A stretch of 64,000 nucleotides of DNA from Silicimonas sp. (GTDB lineage: Bacteria; Pseudomonadota; Alphaproteobacteria; Rhodobacterales; Rhodobacteraceae). This document shows, one piece after another, positions 39,590 through 48,481 of the stretch. The stretch spans positions 1 to 64,000 of the forward strand of contig JAJEGW010000208.1 of NCBI GenBank assembly GCA_022819605.1, in the 5' to 3' direction. Each line of letters begins with the position of its first letter. Positions within the stretch are counted from its first letter, which is position 1. The notes below the pieces were generated by a model. The model saw only the letters and a list, made by a program, of their open reading frames with translations, ran no database searches and was not told the DNA's origin. The position numbers and the translations under genes are program-made.

Positions 39590-39726
39590 GCCCCGGCGCT
39601 CTGCCTGTCATGGCACCAAAAGACAAGACCGCTCAGCCACCCGTTGTTTTCGCGTCTTCGTGCGAGCGCCATTGCCACAGGGGCTGGGCGTCAGCGCCCG
39701 AAGCGTCCCTTTTTACTTCGGCACAA

Positions 39727-40758
39727 ATGGGTAGTCTTATTCCGGCAGTGACAAAGCTGTCTCCGCAGGAAAGGGAGAACACCGGGCTGATGGCACCGTG
39801 CCACGCGCTGCGCCGGGAGATCAACGGCCGCATCCGCGAGCGTCTCGCCCGCGACGGCGTCATTCATGGCTCCGCCTTCAAGGGCGAGCGTCTCGTCTCC
39901 CACGGCCATACCAGTGCCGAGAAGGCGGTCGCGGCGAACTATTCTCACGGCGACGTCGTCGCCTTCCACCGGGCCTACAGAAGCCTTGGCGTCGCGAAGG
40001 GCGACGAGCGCCGTGTCGCCGATTTCGATCACCGGATGGGCATCGTGATGCTGGAAGGTCCGGAGGGACGGCCCGTTTCCTGGCGACCGCGCCTGGTCGG
40101 CGCGAAGCGTGGCGCGGTGGAGGTCTACCGGACGGAGGGCATGGATCTCCGCGCAGGCGACCGTGTCCGCTGGATGCGCAACGATGCCGGACTGGGCCTG
40201 GTGAACGGCGACACGGCGGAAGTCCTGCGGGTCCGGGGCGACAGCGTCGCCTTCCGGCTCGGCGACGGACAGACGCTGGAGCTCGGCAGGGACGGTCCGC
40301 AGATGCGCCATCTCGACCATGCTTGGGCCGCGACGGTGCACGCGTTCCAGGGGCGCGCCGTCGACAACTTGATCGCGGTGATGGAGGCGAGGCACCCGAA
40401 GCTGTCGACTCAGAAGAGCTTCCACGTTGAGATCAGCCGCGCGCGCCACGGTCCCGAGCTGGTCACCGACGACGCCAGGGCTCTGCGCGAGCCTCTGGAA
40501 GCCGCTACCGGCGAGCGGGTCTCCGCGCTCGAAGGGATCGGCGCGGCGGAGAGGGTGCTTTCCGAGGGAAAGGCTCAGCGCGGCGAGAAGGAACGCGGGC
40601 GCGGGCCGAAGGCCATGCCGGATCGGCCCGCCGGAACGCAAGACAATACGGTTGCGGACAAGTCCCGCGAACCGGAGCGGGAGCAGGCGCAGGAGCCGGA
40701 ACGCGCCGCAGGGCTGGAAAAGTCGCGAGGATCGCGCGGCTTCGAGATGGAGATGTGA
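39727..40758 (+). pseudogene. C-terminal fragment of a MobF-type conjugative relaxase/helicase (TrwC/TraI-like)
   Basis: About 343 residues matching only the last third of a conjugative relaxase-helicase. APCHALRREINGRIRERLARDG is near the start, and helicase motifs V-VI are at HLDHAWAATVHAFQGRAVDNL and FHVEISRARHGPELVTDD. A Glu/Arg-rich disordered tail follows. The relaxase domain (tyrosines, HHH motif) and Walker A/B motifs are absent, and the 5' sequence back to 39610 does not restore them. Full-length proteins have about 900-1,000 residues. The fragment marks a formerly integrated plasmid or ICE; it cannot nick DNA. Confidence 0.75.
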
Positions 40759-40992
40759 TCGATGGTCGATCCGGAATCCGTGGACGGCAAGCACGGCGGC
40801 CGGGTTCCGGTCGGCGTAACAGGTGTGGCGCCCGTGCTCGGAGACGCACGTTCCAACCGCTGACCGTGCAGGCGGAAGCCGCATGCCTTCCGTGCGAACG
40901 ATGCACCGCTCGACTGCGGACCGCTGGCCGTCGGGGACATGCCTGTCGGGCTTCCAGCAACTGGATTTCTTCTCACTTTCGTATTGCGTCGC

Positions 40993-41020
40993 TTGACGCT
41001 TGACGTGCCTCTTCGATAGT
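40993..41020 (+). promoter_or_regulatory. Candidate promoter of higBA
   Basis: TTGACG (40993-40998), 16 bases, GATAGT (41015-41020), ending eight bases before the higB ATG at 41028. The gap from 40759 to here shows no other gene. Type II toxin-antitoxin promoters are usually repressed by their own complex; no inverted repeat was clearly seen. Confidence 0.45.
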
Positions 41021-41027
41021 TTCCGTC

Positions 41028-41318
41028 ATGAAGATTCGGAACGTGACTCACAGGGGGCTGCGCCGGCTCATCGAGGAGGACAGCGCAGCGGGGCTTCCGC
41101 CCGCGACCGTGCCGAAACTGCGGCGCATGCTGTCCTTCCTCCAGGACATGGAGCGCGAGGACGAACTGCAGACGGTTCCGGGGTGGAACGCGCACCGGCT
41201 GACCGGCGACCGCAAGGGCGTCTGGAGCCTGACGGTGACGAGGAACTGGCGGCTCACCTTCCGGATCGACCGCGACGAAGGAGAAGTCTTCGACCTCGAC
41301 TACGAGGACTATCACTAG
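41028..41318 (+). CDS. higB: HigB-type toxin (RelE/ParE superfamily)
   Basis: A 96-residue ribosome-dependent mRNA interferase of the HigB/'plasmid maintenance system killer' group. It begins MKIRNVTHRGLRRL and carries the family core ..PGWNAHRLTGDRKGVWSLTVTRNWRLTFRID near residues 51-81, with the basic active-site surface. The toxin-first order (higB before higA) is the hallmark of this module. It is translated from ATG 41028 and is ten bases from the antitoxin gene. Confidence 0.9.
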   Translation: MKIRNVTHRGLRRLIEEDSAAGLPPATVPKLRRMLSFLQDMEREDELQTVPGWNAHRLTGDRKGVWSLTVTRNWRLTFRIDRDEGEVFDLDYEDYH

Positions 41319-41327
41319 GAGACCGCG

Positions 41328-41639
41328 ATGGGCACGACACAGGGCTTGCGGATGAAGAACCCGGCCCACCCGGGCGGGTTCGTGAAGAGCGAGATCGTCG
41401 AGGCGACGGGCATGTCGGTGACCGCTGCCGCGTCGGCGCTGGGAGTCACGCGCCCGGCGCTGTCCGCACTGCTCAACGAGCGGTCGAGCCTCTCGCCCGA
41501 GATGGCGCTCAGGATCGAGAAGGTGTTCGGCGTGTCGATGGACACGCTGCTGCGCATGCAGACCAGTTACGACATCGCCCGGACCCGTGAGCGCGAGGAC
41601 GAGATCGACCTCGTTCCGGTCGAGACGCGGGTCGCCTGA
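41328..41639 (+). CDS. higA: HigA-type antitoxin, XRE-family DNA-binding protein
   Basis: A 103-residue helix-turn-helix protein of the VapI/HigA group. NPAHPGGFVKSEIVEATGMS near 11-30, then the HTH SVTAAASALGVTRPALSALLNERSSLSPEMALRIEKVFG. It should neutralise HigB and repress the operon. The AGGAGA site before ATG 41328 overlaps the toxin stop region. It is part of the mobile island and may have helped retain it. Confidence 0.92.
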   Translation: MGTTQGLRMKNPAHPGGFVKSEIVEATGMSVTAAASALGVTRPALSALLNERSSLSPEMALRIEKVFGVSMDTLLRMQTSYDIARTREREDEIDLVPVETRVA

Positions 41640-41849
41640 GCGTCGCGGCAAAAGATGACGCTGCGGGCGGACGAACGAAGGGCTGAAAGAGTGTGACGGG
41701 AATCGACGGCGGTGCCTTCGACCGGATAGGCGAACTGGTCGAAGGCTAGGTTCTTTCGATCGTTCCGGACCTTTGTCGAGGGTCCGTCAATTCGGAAGCC
41801 GCTGCCTCCGAGATTTGCGAGGGGACTGCCGCACAGGTACCCGTGTATC

Positions 41850-42373
41850 ATGTCCGTCTCCCTGTTCGATCTGAGCGTTCCGACATTCCTGCAGACCGTG
41901 CGTGCAATCGGCGGGTGTCTTGACAAGGCGATTGCGCATTGCTCCGAGATCGGTGCAGACCCTGACGATTTCGTGACCGCGCGTCTCGTCGAAGGCATGG
42001 CACCCTTCCATTTCCAGATCGAATGCGTGGCACACCATTCGATTTGGGCGCTGGAAACGGTGAAGAGAGGTGTCTTCTCCGCACCTGCGCTGACAGGGGA
42101 GATGCCGTTCTCCGACCTGCGCGCCATGGTCGCGGAGACTGAAGCGTCCCTGCGGGCGCTCGGACCGGACCAGGTAAACGAATGGTCTGGGAAGGACCTC
42201 GACCTTCAGATCGGTCCGCGCAGGCTTTCATTTACGTCAGAGACGTTCCTGCTCTCATTGCCTTGCCCAACTTCTTTTTCCATGCGGTCACCGCCTACGA
42301 CATTCTTCGGACGCGAGGCGTGCCGCTCGGCAAGCGCGATTTTGAAGGCCGACTGATTGTCAGGTCGCATTAG
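41850..42373 (+). pseudogene. DUF1993 protein gene with a -1 frameshift
   Basis: The first frame encodes MSVSLFDLSVPTFLQTVRAIGG and the rest of a DUF1993 helical-bundle protein (DinB-like fold) up to SFTSETFLLS. It then runs out of family sequence. The correct end, ALPNFFFHAVTAYDILRTRG to VRSH, continues in the next frame and stops at 42371-42373. Adding one T at about 42259 (TTG to TTTG) restores ...FLLSFALPNFFFH.... This is a single-base deletion or a sequencing error. Function of the family is unknown. Confidence 0.75.
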
Positions 42374-42431
42374 CGGGGCTGCTTCCCTCTATCGTTCTCG
42401 ACGAGCTCATGCTCATGAGCGCAAATGGTAG

Positions 42432-42584
42432 GTACACGGTGAGCACCTGCAACGCTTCGTGACGGACTTTGGCGGACGCCACAACGTCTGGGACTTGCAC
42501 ACGCTGCACCAGATGGAACACATCATAGCCAGAATGATCGGCAGGTGGCTTACCTACCGCACTCGGAATGCCAACAATGGCCTG
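42432..42584 (+). mobile_element. IS1595-like transposase, C-terminal remnant
   Basis: After a TAG at 42429 the plus strand encodes EHLQRFVTDFGGRHNVWD...TLHQMEHIIARMIG..LTYR...NNGL. This pattern (HL.RYV.EF.GRHN.R..DT..QM....GKRL.Y..L...NGL) is the C-terminus of IS1595/ISXO2-group DDE transposases as I know them. About 51 residues survive; the catalytic region is gone. The similarity ends near 42,582, where an opposing IS607-like remnant also ends. Confidence 0.5.
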
Positions 42585-42900
42585 CCTCTCTGCGCAGCGC
42601 GCGTTCCAGTGCTGCGACAGGGCCTCGCCGCCTGAAATCGACTCCGGATCCAACGTCACGGACAACGCGTCCATCCAGGTAGCGGGCGCGCAGGAGCCGC
42701 TCCTGCGTGTCAAGGGTGGAGAACTGCCTGGTGCTGGAAACCCGGGCATAGAGGACCGTGTCGGGCTCGACGGGAACCCAGACCCTGAAAAGCCCTCCGG
42801 GGGTCCGCTCATGTCGTTGATAACGCCCTCCCTCGATCCAGCGCCGTATGGTTTGCGTCGTGACTGTCTCGCGCCGCGCCAGACGTGTCGTCGTCATCAA
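42580..42900 (-). mobile_element. IS607-like serine recombinase (TnpA), N-terminal remnant
   Basis: From ATG 42900 the minus strand encodes a MerR-like helix-turn-helix (RLARRETVTTQTIRRWIEGG), then the small serine recombinase core VLYARVSSTRQFSTLDTQERLL, with the catalytic serine in YARVSS, and VGSGVDFRRRG. HTH first and serine catalytic domain second is the IS607-family order. Similarity stops about residue 107 near 42,580; a complete protein has about 200 residues. No tnpB follows. Confidence 0.65.
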
Positions 42901-43150
42901 CGTGACGGAGCCCGCGCGACGTTCCCGGATTGTTCAATCTCGAATGTTGCGTTGGTTGTTTGTTCGTGCGGCAGCCTGCCCTCACGGGCAAATGCGTCCG
43001 GTTGCGCCAGTCGGGAACGAGAAAATGCGCCGTCTCAACGCCCAGGTCATGGCTGAATGCGCATCGGTACTTTGCATCGCGGACGGCTGGATGCGGGAAA
43101 CGCTTGTCCGGCGAGTGAGACATCTTCGGCAGTGTTTCCAAACCGGTTCA

Positions 43151-43184
43151 TTGTTGATTCCAGGGTTGAGAACATAAATGGAAC
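43151..43184 (+). promoter_or_regulatory. imuA promoter with LexA box
   Basis: GAAC (43170-43173), seven bases, GAAC (43181-43184) is the complement of GTTC-N7-GTTC, the LexA operator established in several alphaproteobacteria. It overlaps a plausible promoter: TTGTTG (43151-43156), 17 bases, ATAAAT (43174-43179). Binding would block transcription directly. A further GTTC lies at 43193. Confidence 0.65.
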
Positions 43185-43201
43185 ATTCTATTGTTCTCCT
43201 C

Positions 43202-43819
43202 ATGCCCGATGCTGCCCACCTCCTGGTCCGGAAAAGCCACCGACGCCACGTCGCGTCCGAAGTGACATTCCTTCGCGGCCTGTCCCTGAACCGTGGCCGC
43301 GTGCACGAGTTCTGCGGGATTGCCAGGCGTCGACTGGCGCTGATGGCTGCAGGCGCGATGCAGGGGCCGGTCTTCTGGATTCACCCTGCGTGGATGCCCG
43401 TGAATCTGAACCCCGACGGAATGCTGCATCTCGCCGACCCCTCGCGATTCATCTTCATCCGGCCGAAGCGGTCCGAAGACCTGCTCTGGACAATGGAGGA
43501 AACGCTGCGTGCGGGAATTGTGCCCCTGGTCGTGGCCGACCTGCCGGAGCCACCCGGTCTCATTCCCGTCAGGCGGCTGCAACTGGCGACCGAGACCGGA
43601 GCCGCAGAGGGAAGCTGTACGCCCCTTGGACTGATCCTGACTCCGGGAACCGGGGGTGCGCCCGGCGTCGAAACCCGGTGGAGCATGACGCCCGCTCATG
43701 GAACAGGAAAGCAGGAAACCTGGCAGCTTGACCGACTCCGCGCAAGGACGGAACCGGTGAAGCGCTGGCACCTCAGTGGCGGAAAGGCCGGGCCGAGAAT
43801 CGATCTGGCCAGGGCCTGA
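43202..43819 (+). CDS. imuA: ImuA family protein (SOS-inducible, RecA-like fragment)
   Basis: ImuA proteins are RecA-related and belong to the damage-inducible mutagenesis cassette with ImuB and DnaE2. This one has GRVHEFCGIARRRLALMAAGAM, VFWIHPAWMPVNLNPDGM, RPKRSEDLLWTMEETLRAGIVPLVVADLPEPP and PLGLILTPGTGGAPGVETRW, all in the order seen in Rhodobacterales ImuA. ATG 43178 is open in frame but sits inside the LexA box and upstream of the predicted transcript start, so I prefer ATG 43202, 205 residues. imuB and dnaE2 are not adjacent: the next gene is on the opposite strand. Confidence 0.8.
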   Translation: MPDAAHLLVRKSHRRHVASEVTFLRGLSLNRGRVHEFCGIARRRLALMAAGAMQGPVFWIHPAWMPVNLNPDGMLHLADPSRFIFIRPKRSEDLLWTMEETLRAGIVPLVVADLPEPPGLIPVRRLQLATETGAAEGSCTPLGLILTPGTGGAPGVETRWSMTPAHGTGKQETWQLDRLRARTEPVKRWHLSGGKAGPRIDLARA

Positions 43820-43825
43820 GGCAGA

Positions 43826-44422
43826 TCACTCGGCAGCCGCCTTGTCGTTTTCAACCAGTGCATTCCAGCCGGCAGTGAACCCGCTCAGCGACATCTCAAG
43901 ATCAACCATCCTGTCAGGCACCGCCGCAGGAACAATCGTCACTGTCGCAGCCGCCCCTCGCCGAAACCCGTCAATCTCGTCATCGGTCAGCCCAAGCTGC
44001 ACGAAACATCCTATCGAGCGGCAGAAAAGAAACCGATAGATGCGGGCCTCGCCGCCATCCACCGCGAGACGGAGATTTGCCGTGAGCAAGGTCTCGAGCG
44101 GCGTCACGATGGTCGCTCCAGCCACGACCTGAGGATCGTCGGGGACGACAAACAAGGTGATCTCCGCCACCGAATTCCCGTCTTGATCGCGAAGGAGCTG
44201 GTAGAGTTCGCATGGATCCTGCCTGTCCGCGACCCTGATGCAGATAAGCTGCCAATCGCCGAACCTGTCCTTGACGTAGACATCGGCCTCTCCCTTCGGC
44301 ATCCCGAGAGACAATTCGGCATTCGCAGCGTCCTCTCCGGCCGTCGAGGACTGGGCGACTGCCTCGAAGGACAGCACCGTGAAGGCCAGCGCCAACGCAA
44401 GTTTTCTGATCATAAGGTTCAT
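43826..44422 (-). CDS. Invasion-associated locus B (IalB) family protein
   Basis: An exported protein of about 198 residues. From ATG 44422 (MNLMIRKLALALAFTVLSFEAVAQ) it has a Sec signal peptide with likely cleavage after AVAQ. The IalB domain shows DRFGDWQLICIR, PCELYQLLRDQDGN and, with a Cys pair, FLFCRSIGCFVQLGL. Family members are periplasmic and, despite the name from Bartonella, are widespread in free-living Rhodobacterales. An in-frame codon at 44491 would place 23 polar residues before the signal and is rejected. Function is unknown. Confidence 0.83.
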   Translation of the reverse strand: MNLMIRKLALALAFTVLSFEAVAQSSTAGEDAANAELSLGMPKGEADVYVKDRFGDWQLICIRVADRQDPCELYQLLRDQDGNSVAEITLFVVPDDPQVVAGATIVTPLETLLTANLRLAVDGGEARIYRFLFCRSIGCFVQLGLTDDEIDGFRRGAAATVTIVPAAVPDRMVDLEMSLSGFTAGWNALVENDKAAAE

Positions 44423-44885
44423 TCCGCGCTCACATACTACCGGGTTGCCATGCATCGGTGTCCTGTAACTGTAGTTGACACGGAAAAACAAGCGACAACA
44501 TCATGGAAGCAAGCGGCGCGAATAACACCGAGGCGCAGGTGCTGCCCGGGAACGTCAATCCAACCACCGCCGCACACTACGAAAACCATCCCTGCAAGCC
44601 TTGCAGCCAAACCGCGCAGCCGGTGCAGGTGCCAGTCACGAGGGACACGAGCGAATTGACGCTGGCGACGGCTGATCAATGACATACGGCGGAGAATCCC
44701 GCGCGCGACATTTCGTTCGCTTCATGTTGTTTGCATCATGTCTCCGCATTCATCCCCATCAGCAGGAAATGGCGACGCGACGCCGTCAATTCTGAGATCG
44801 ACGCGGCTTGTTCCAACGGTCAGGCTGTCTTGTCTGTCTGGTGGCGGAAGCGTACAGCGATGCTGGGTTTCTGACGGAGGCAACC
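44423..44885. other. Divergent gap between the ialB-like and VOC genes
   Basis: No recognised gene. A 59-codon plus-strand frame at 44503-44682 (MEASGANNTEAQVLPG...) has no ribosome binding site and no known relatives, and is not called. TTGACA at 44475-44480 is a perfect -35 hexamer but lacks a -10 partner at proper spacing. Confidence 0.4.
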
Positions 44886-45359
44886 ATGACGGAGCGCGGC
44901 TTCCGCGTCCGCGGCCTTGGCGAGATCGCCATTCGCTGCGATGATCTCGAGCAAATGACATCCTTCTACAACGATGCGCTCGGACTGGAGCAGATGGAAG
45001 GCAATGTCGCCGACGGCATCGTGTTCTTTCGCATCGCGGACGGCTTTGGCGGGCACACGCAGGTTCTGGCGCTCTTCAACAAGCAATATGTTTCACGTCC
45101 CGGGCTGCACCCGACCGGAATTGAGGCGCCAATGACGGGCGCGTCCTCCTCGCTCCATCACCTGGCATTCAGCCTGCCCTTCGGAGAACAGGAAGCCGTG
45201 ATGAGTTGGTACGAGGCAAATGAGCTGCCCTATCGGGTCGAGACCTTTGGCTGGGTCGGCTGGCGCGGAGTGTTCACCGAGGACCCCGAAGGCAACACTG
45301 TCGAACTCGTGGCCTATGATGATTCGATCAAGGTCGCATCAGAGCTCGATTCACGCTGA
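44886..45359 (+). CDS. VOC-superfamily (glyoxalase/dioxygenase fold) protein
   Basis: A 157-residue protein with the paired beta-alpha-beta-beta-beta units of the vicinal oxygen chelate fold. IRCDDLEQMTSFYNDALGLEQ opens the first module, SSLHHLAFSLPFGEQEAVMSWYEANELPYRVETF the second, and FTEDPEGNTVELVAYD gives the C-terminal metal-ligand glutamate. ATG 44886 has GGAGG six bases upstream. Possible roles are lactoylglutathione lyase-like, dioxygenase or antibiotic-binding; sequence does not decide. Confidence 0.82.
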   Translation: MTERGFRVRGLGEIAIRCDDLEQMTSFYNDALGLEQMEGNVADGIVFFRIADGFGGHTQVLALFNKQYVSRPGLHPTGIEAPMTGASSSLHHLAFSLPFGEQEAVMSWYEANELPYRVETFGWVGWRGVFTEDPEGNTVELVAYDDSIKVASELDSR

Positions 45360-45402
45360 AAGCAGTATCGACTTCCGCAAAGGGCTTGGCTTGCAGAAAG
45401 GA

Positions 45403-45427
45403 GAAAGAGACCCATTGGGTCCCTTTC
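45403..45427 (+). terminator. Hairpin terminator after the VOC gene
   Basis: GAAAGAGACCC (45403-45413), loop ATT, GGGTCCCTTTC (45417-45427): an 11-base stem with one A-C mismatch, followed by AAATTT. It lies 43 bases downstream of the VOC stop and upstream of polA. Confidence 0.55.
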
Positions 45428-45669
45428 AAATTTCCTCCCTGCCGGATTGACCGGTCTTGATTCTTCGGGGACTTATGCAGAGATTCCGGGAGCGTCAACC
45501 AAAATCCGTCTGCAATTCTGCACTTTCCGCGAACGGGAGAATTCCTGTTTCGTCGGGACAAAGGCGCGTCAGCCTGCCAAGACGAATCGGAACACAAATC
45601 GGCGACGCATCCTCTGGCGAGCCCCGGTCAAATATGCGATCACTCCGGAAACCTGCACCGGGAAAAGAC
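45428..45669. other. polA upstream region
   Basis: An open frame runs into polA from 45457 but has no DNA-polymerase similarity before residue 72. The region most likely holds the polA promoter; none was assigned with confidence. Confidence 0.4.
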
Positions 45670-48465
45670 ATGGCATTCGGCAAGGGACATCATCTCAGCC
45701 TGATCGACGGCTCCGCATTCGTCTTCCGTGCCTTTCATGCGCTTCCACCGCTCACGAGAAGGTCCGACGGCCTGCCCGTCGGGGCGGTTTCGGGCTTTGT
45801 CAACATGCTCTGGAAGATGCTGGAGGACAACAAGGGTCCGGATGCCCCGACCCATATGGCCGTCGTCTTTGACAAGGGCTCGCATACGTTCAGAAACGAC
45901 CTCTACAAACTGTACAAGGCGAACCGAGAGGAAACGCCCGAGGACCTGCGACCCCAGATCCCGCTGACGCGCGATGCCACCCGGGCCTTCAACATCGCCT
46001 GCCTCGAAGAAGAGGGCTACGAGGCGGACGACATCATTGCCACGCTCGCACGAACGGCCCGCGAAGCCGGCGGACGTGTCACGATCGTGTCTTCCGACAA
46101 GGATCTCATGCAACTCGTCGGAGACGGCGTGGAAATGCATGACGCCATGAAGAACGTCAGGATCGACGCCGAGGGCGTCGAGGAAAGGTTCGGCGTCGGT
46201 CCGGACAAGGTAATCGATGTTCAATCACTGGCCGGCGACAGCGTTGACAACGTTCCTGGCGCACCCGGAATCGGCGTCAAGACGGCCGCACTCCTGATCA
46301 ATGAATTCGGCGACCTCGACACCCTTCTCTCAAGGGCGGACGAGATCAAGCAGGAGAAGCGCCGACAGACTCTTATCGAGAACAAGGACCAGATCCTCCT
46401 GTCGCGGCAGCTGGTGACGCTGGTTCAGGACATGGACCTGCCCTGTTCCTTGGAATCCCTGGAGGTCAAGGAACCCGCGGCCGATGACCTTCTGGCCTTC
46501 CTGACATCAATGGAATTCCGAACCATTACCGGACGGGTGGCCAAGGCGCTTGGAAGAGACGTTCCTGCTGCGCAGGAGACCGCTGCGCAGCAACAGGAGG
46601 GCAAGGCACCCGAAACGCCGTCCATTGATCACGACAGCTATGTGCGGATCAGCGACGCTGCGGCGCTCGAGGCCTGGGGCGCCGATGCACGGGCCGTGGG
46701 CCGTATCGCCATCGACACCGAAACAACCGGTCTCGACGAAATGAGGGCCGCACTGGTGGGAATCTCGCTTGCGGTCTGGCCGGGCAAGGCATGCTACGTG
46801 CCGCTGATCCACAAGACATCGGCCGGGGAAGACCTCTTCGAGACCGGCGAGCTTGCCGAAGGCCAGATGAAGGCGGAAGACGCGCTCGCGATCCTGAAGC
46901 CTATTCTTGAAGACCCAGCCATTCTCAAGATCGGGCAAAACCTGAAATACGACGCGAAGATCCTTGCGCGCCATGGAGTGCGGATTACCCCATTCGACGA
47001 CACGCTCCTGATGTCCTATGCCATGAATGCCGGCCTTCACGGTCACGGCATGGACACGCTCTCCGAGCGCTACCTCAGCCACCGACCGATCGAGATCAAG
47101 TCGCTGCTGGGCACCGGCAAGAGTCAGATCACCTTTGACAAGGTCCCGATCGAAGAAGCGGTCAAGTATGCATCCGAGGACGCCGACATAACGCTCAGGC
47201 TCTGGCAGCAGTTCAAGCCCGAACTGCACAGGAAGAAAGTGACGACGGTCTACGAGACACTGGAGCGCCCTCTTGTACCGGTCCTGGCACAAATGGAGAT
47301 GCACGGCATCAAGGTGGATGCCGGCACGCTTGCACGCATGTCGAACACCTTCGCGCAGAAGATGGCTGAGCTGGAGGACGCGATTCATGCGCTTGCGGGC
47401 ACGAAGTTCAATGTCGGCAGCCCCAGCCAGGTAGGCGACATCCTCTTTGACAGGATGGGCATTGCCGGGGGCAAGAAGGGAAAGACCGGAAAATACGCCA
47501 CGCCCGCCGACGTGCTTGAAGACCTGGCTATGGAACACGAACTTCCGGGCCGGGTGCTGGACTGGCGGCAGCTCCAGAAACTCAAGTCGACATATACCGA
47601 CTCGTTGCAGGACCATGTCAATCCGGCCACCGGCCGCGTTCACACGTCCTACTCCATCGCGGGTGCAAACACGGGACGCCTAGCTTCGACCGATCCCAAT
47701 CTTCAGAACATCCCTGTGCGCACCGAGGAGGGCCGCCGGATCCGCGAAGCGTTCGTCGCCGAGGACGGACAAAGCCTTGTCAGTCTCGACTACTCGCAGA
47801 TCGAACTGCGCATCCTTGCCCATGTCGCCGGCATCGAGGCGCTGAAGGAGGCATTTCGTGACGGGCAGGATATCCATGCGGCCACGGCGTCGGAGATGTT
47901 CGGCGTGCCTCTGGACGAGATGACCGCGGAGGTGAGGCGACAGGCCAAGGCGATCAACTTTGGCGTGATCTACGGTATTTCCGGTTTTGGCCTGGCGCGA
48001 AATCTCCGCATTCCGCGCGCAGAAGCGCAGGGCTTCATCGATCGCTATTTCGAGCGGTTTCCCGGAATACGCGACTACATGGACGAAACGGTCGCCTTCG
48101 CCAAGAGGCATGAACATGTCGAGACGCTCTTCGGGCGCCGCATCAACACACCGGAAATCAACAAGCGCGGTCCGCACGCCGGGTTCGCGCGACGCGCTGC
48201 CATCAACGCTCCCATCCAGGGCACGGCCGCAGACGTCATTCGTCGCGCAATGATCAGAATGCCGGACGCCATCGCCAAGCTTCCTGCAAGGATGCTCCTG
48301 CAAGTGCACGACGAACTTCTCTTCGAGGTCGAAGACTCTGCCGTCGACGACCTGATCGGAATTGCGCGTGACGTCATGGAAGGCGCTGCCGACCCGGCGG
48401 TCCATCTTGATGTCCCGCTGATCGTAGACGCCGGCCAGGGCAGGAACTGGGCTGAGGCGCACTGA
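45670..48465 (+). CDS. polA: DNA polymerase I
   Basis: Repair and Okazaki-fragment polymerase with three domains, 931 residues from ATG 45670 (GGGAAAAG upstream). The 5'-3' exonuclease starts at HLSLIDGSAFVFRAFHALPPL and has SSDKDLMQLV and GDSVDNVPGAPGIG. The 3'-5' proofreading domain keeps its acidic residues (AIDTETTGLD, KYASEDADITLRLW), so proofreading should be active. The polymerase domain has motif A VSLDYSQIELRILAHV, motif B RRQAKAINFGVIYGISGFGL and motif C LLQVHDELLFEV. A translation start at 45457 would add 71 unlike residues. Confidence 0.97.
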   Translation: MAFGKGHHLSLIDGSAFVFRAFHALPPLTRRSDGLPVGAVSGFVNMLWKMLEDNKGPDAPTHMAVVFDKGSHTFRNDLYKLYKANREETPEDLRPQIPLTRDATRAFNIACLEEEGYEADDIIATLARTAREAGGRVTIVSSDKDLMQLVGDGVEMHDAMKNVRIDAEGVEERFGVGPDKVIDVQSLAGDSVDNVPGAPGIGVKTAALLINEFGDLDTLLSRADEIKQEKRRQTLIENKDQILLSRQLVTLVQDMDLPCSLESLEVKEPAADDLLAFLTSMEFRTITGRVAKALGRDVPAAQETAAQQQEGKAPETPSIDHDSYVRISDAAALEAWGADARAVGRIAIDTETTGLDEMRAALVGISLAVWPGKACYVPLIHKTSAGEDLFETGELAEGQMKAEDALAILKPILEDPAILKIGQNLKYDAKILARHGVRITPFDDTLLMSYAMNAGLHGHGMDTLSERYLSHRPIEIKSLLGTGKSQITFDKVPIEEAVKYASEDADITLRLWQQFKPELHRKKVTTVYETLERPLVPVLAQMEMHGIKVDAGTLARMSNTFAQKMAELEDAIHALAGTKFNVGSPSQVGDILFDRMGIAGGKKGKTGKYATPADVLEDLAMEHELPGRVLDWRQLQKLKSTYTDSLQDHVNPATGRVHTSYSIAGANTGRLASTDPNLQNIPVRTEEGRRIREAFVAEDGQSLVSLDYSQIELRILAHVAGIEALKEAFRDGQDIHAATASEMFGVPLDEMTAEVRRQAKAINFGVIYGISGFGLARNLRIPRAEAQGFIDRYFERFPGIRDYMDETVAFAKRHEHVETLFGRRINTPEINKRGPHAGFARRAAINAPIQGTAADVIRRAMIRMPDAIAKLPARMLLQVHDELLFEVEDSAVDDLIGIARDVMEGAADPAVHLDVPLIVDAGQGRNWAEAH

Positions 48466-48481
48466 ACAGGGCCTGAACGTC

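Noticed and set aside
39691-40884. Long minus-strand frame of 397 codons opposite the relaxase fragment
   Set aside because: It is a shadow frame caused by high GC at third positions; the plus-strand translation has clear helicase motifs and the minus one none.
44503-44682. 59-codon plus-strand ORF (MEASGANNTEAQ...) in the ialB-VOC gap
   Set aside because: There is no ribosome binding site and no similarity to anything known; a -35 hexamer alone is not enough.
46507-47643. Long minus-strand frame of 378 codons inside polA
   Set aside because: It is antisense shadow of a fully conserved DNA polymerase I and has no similarity of its own.
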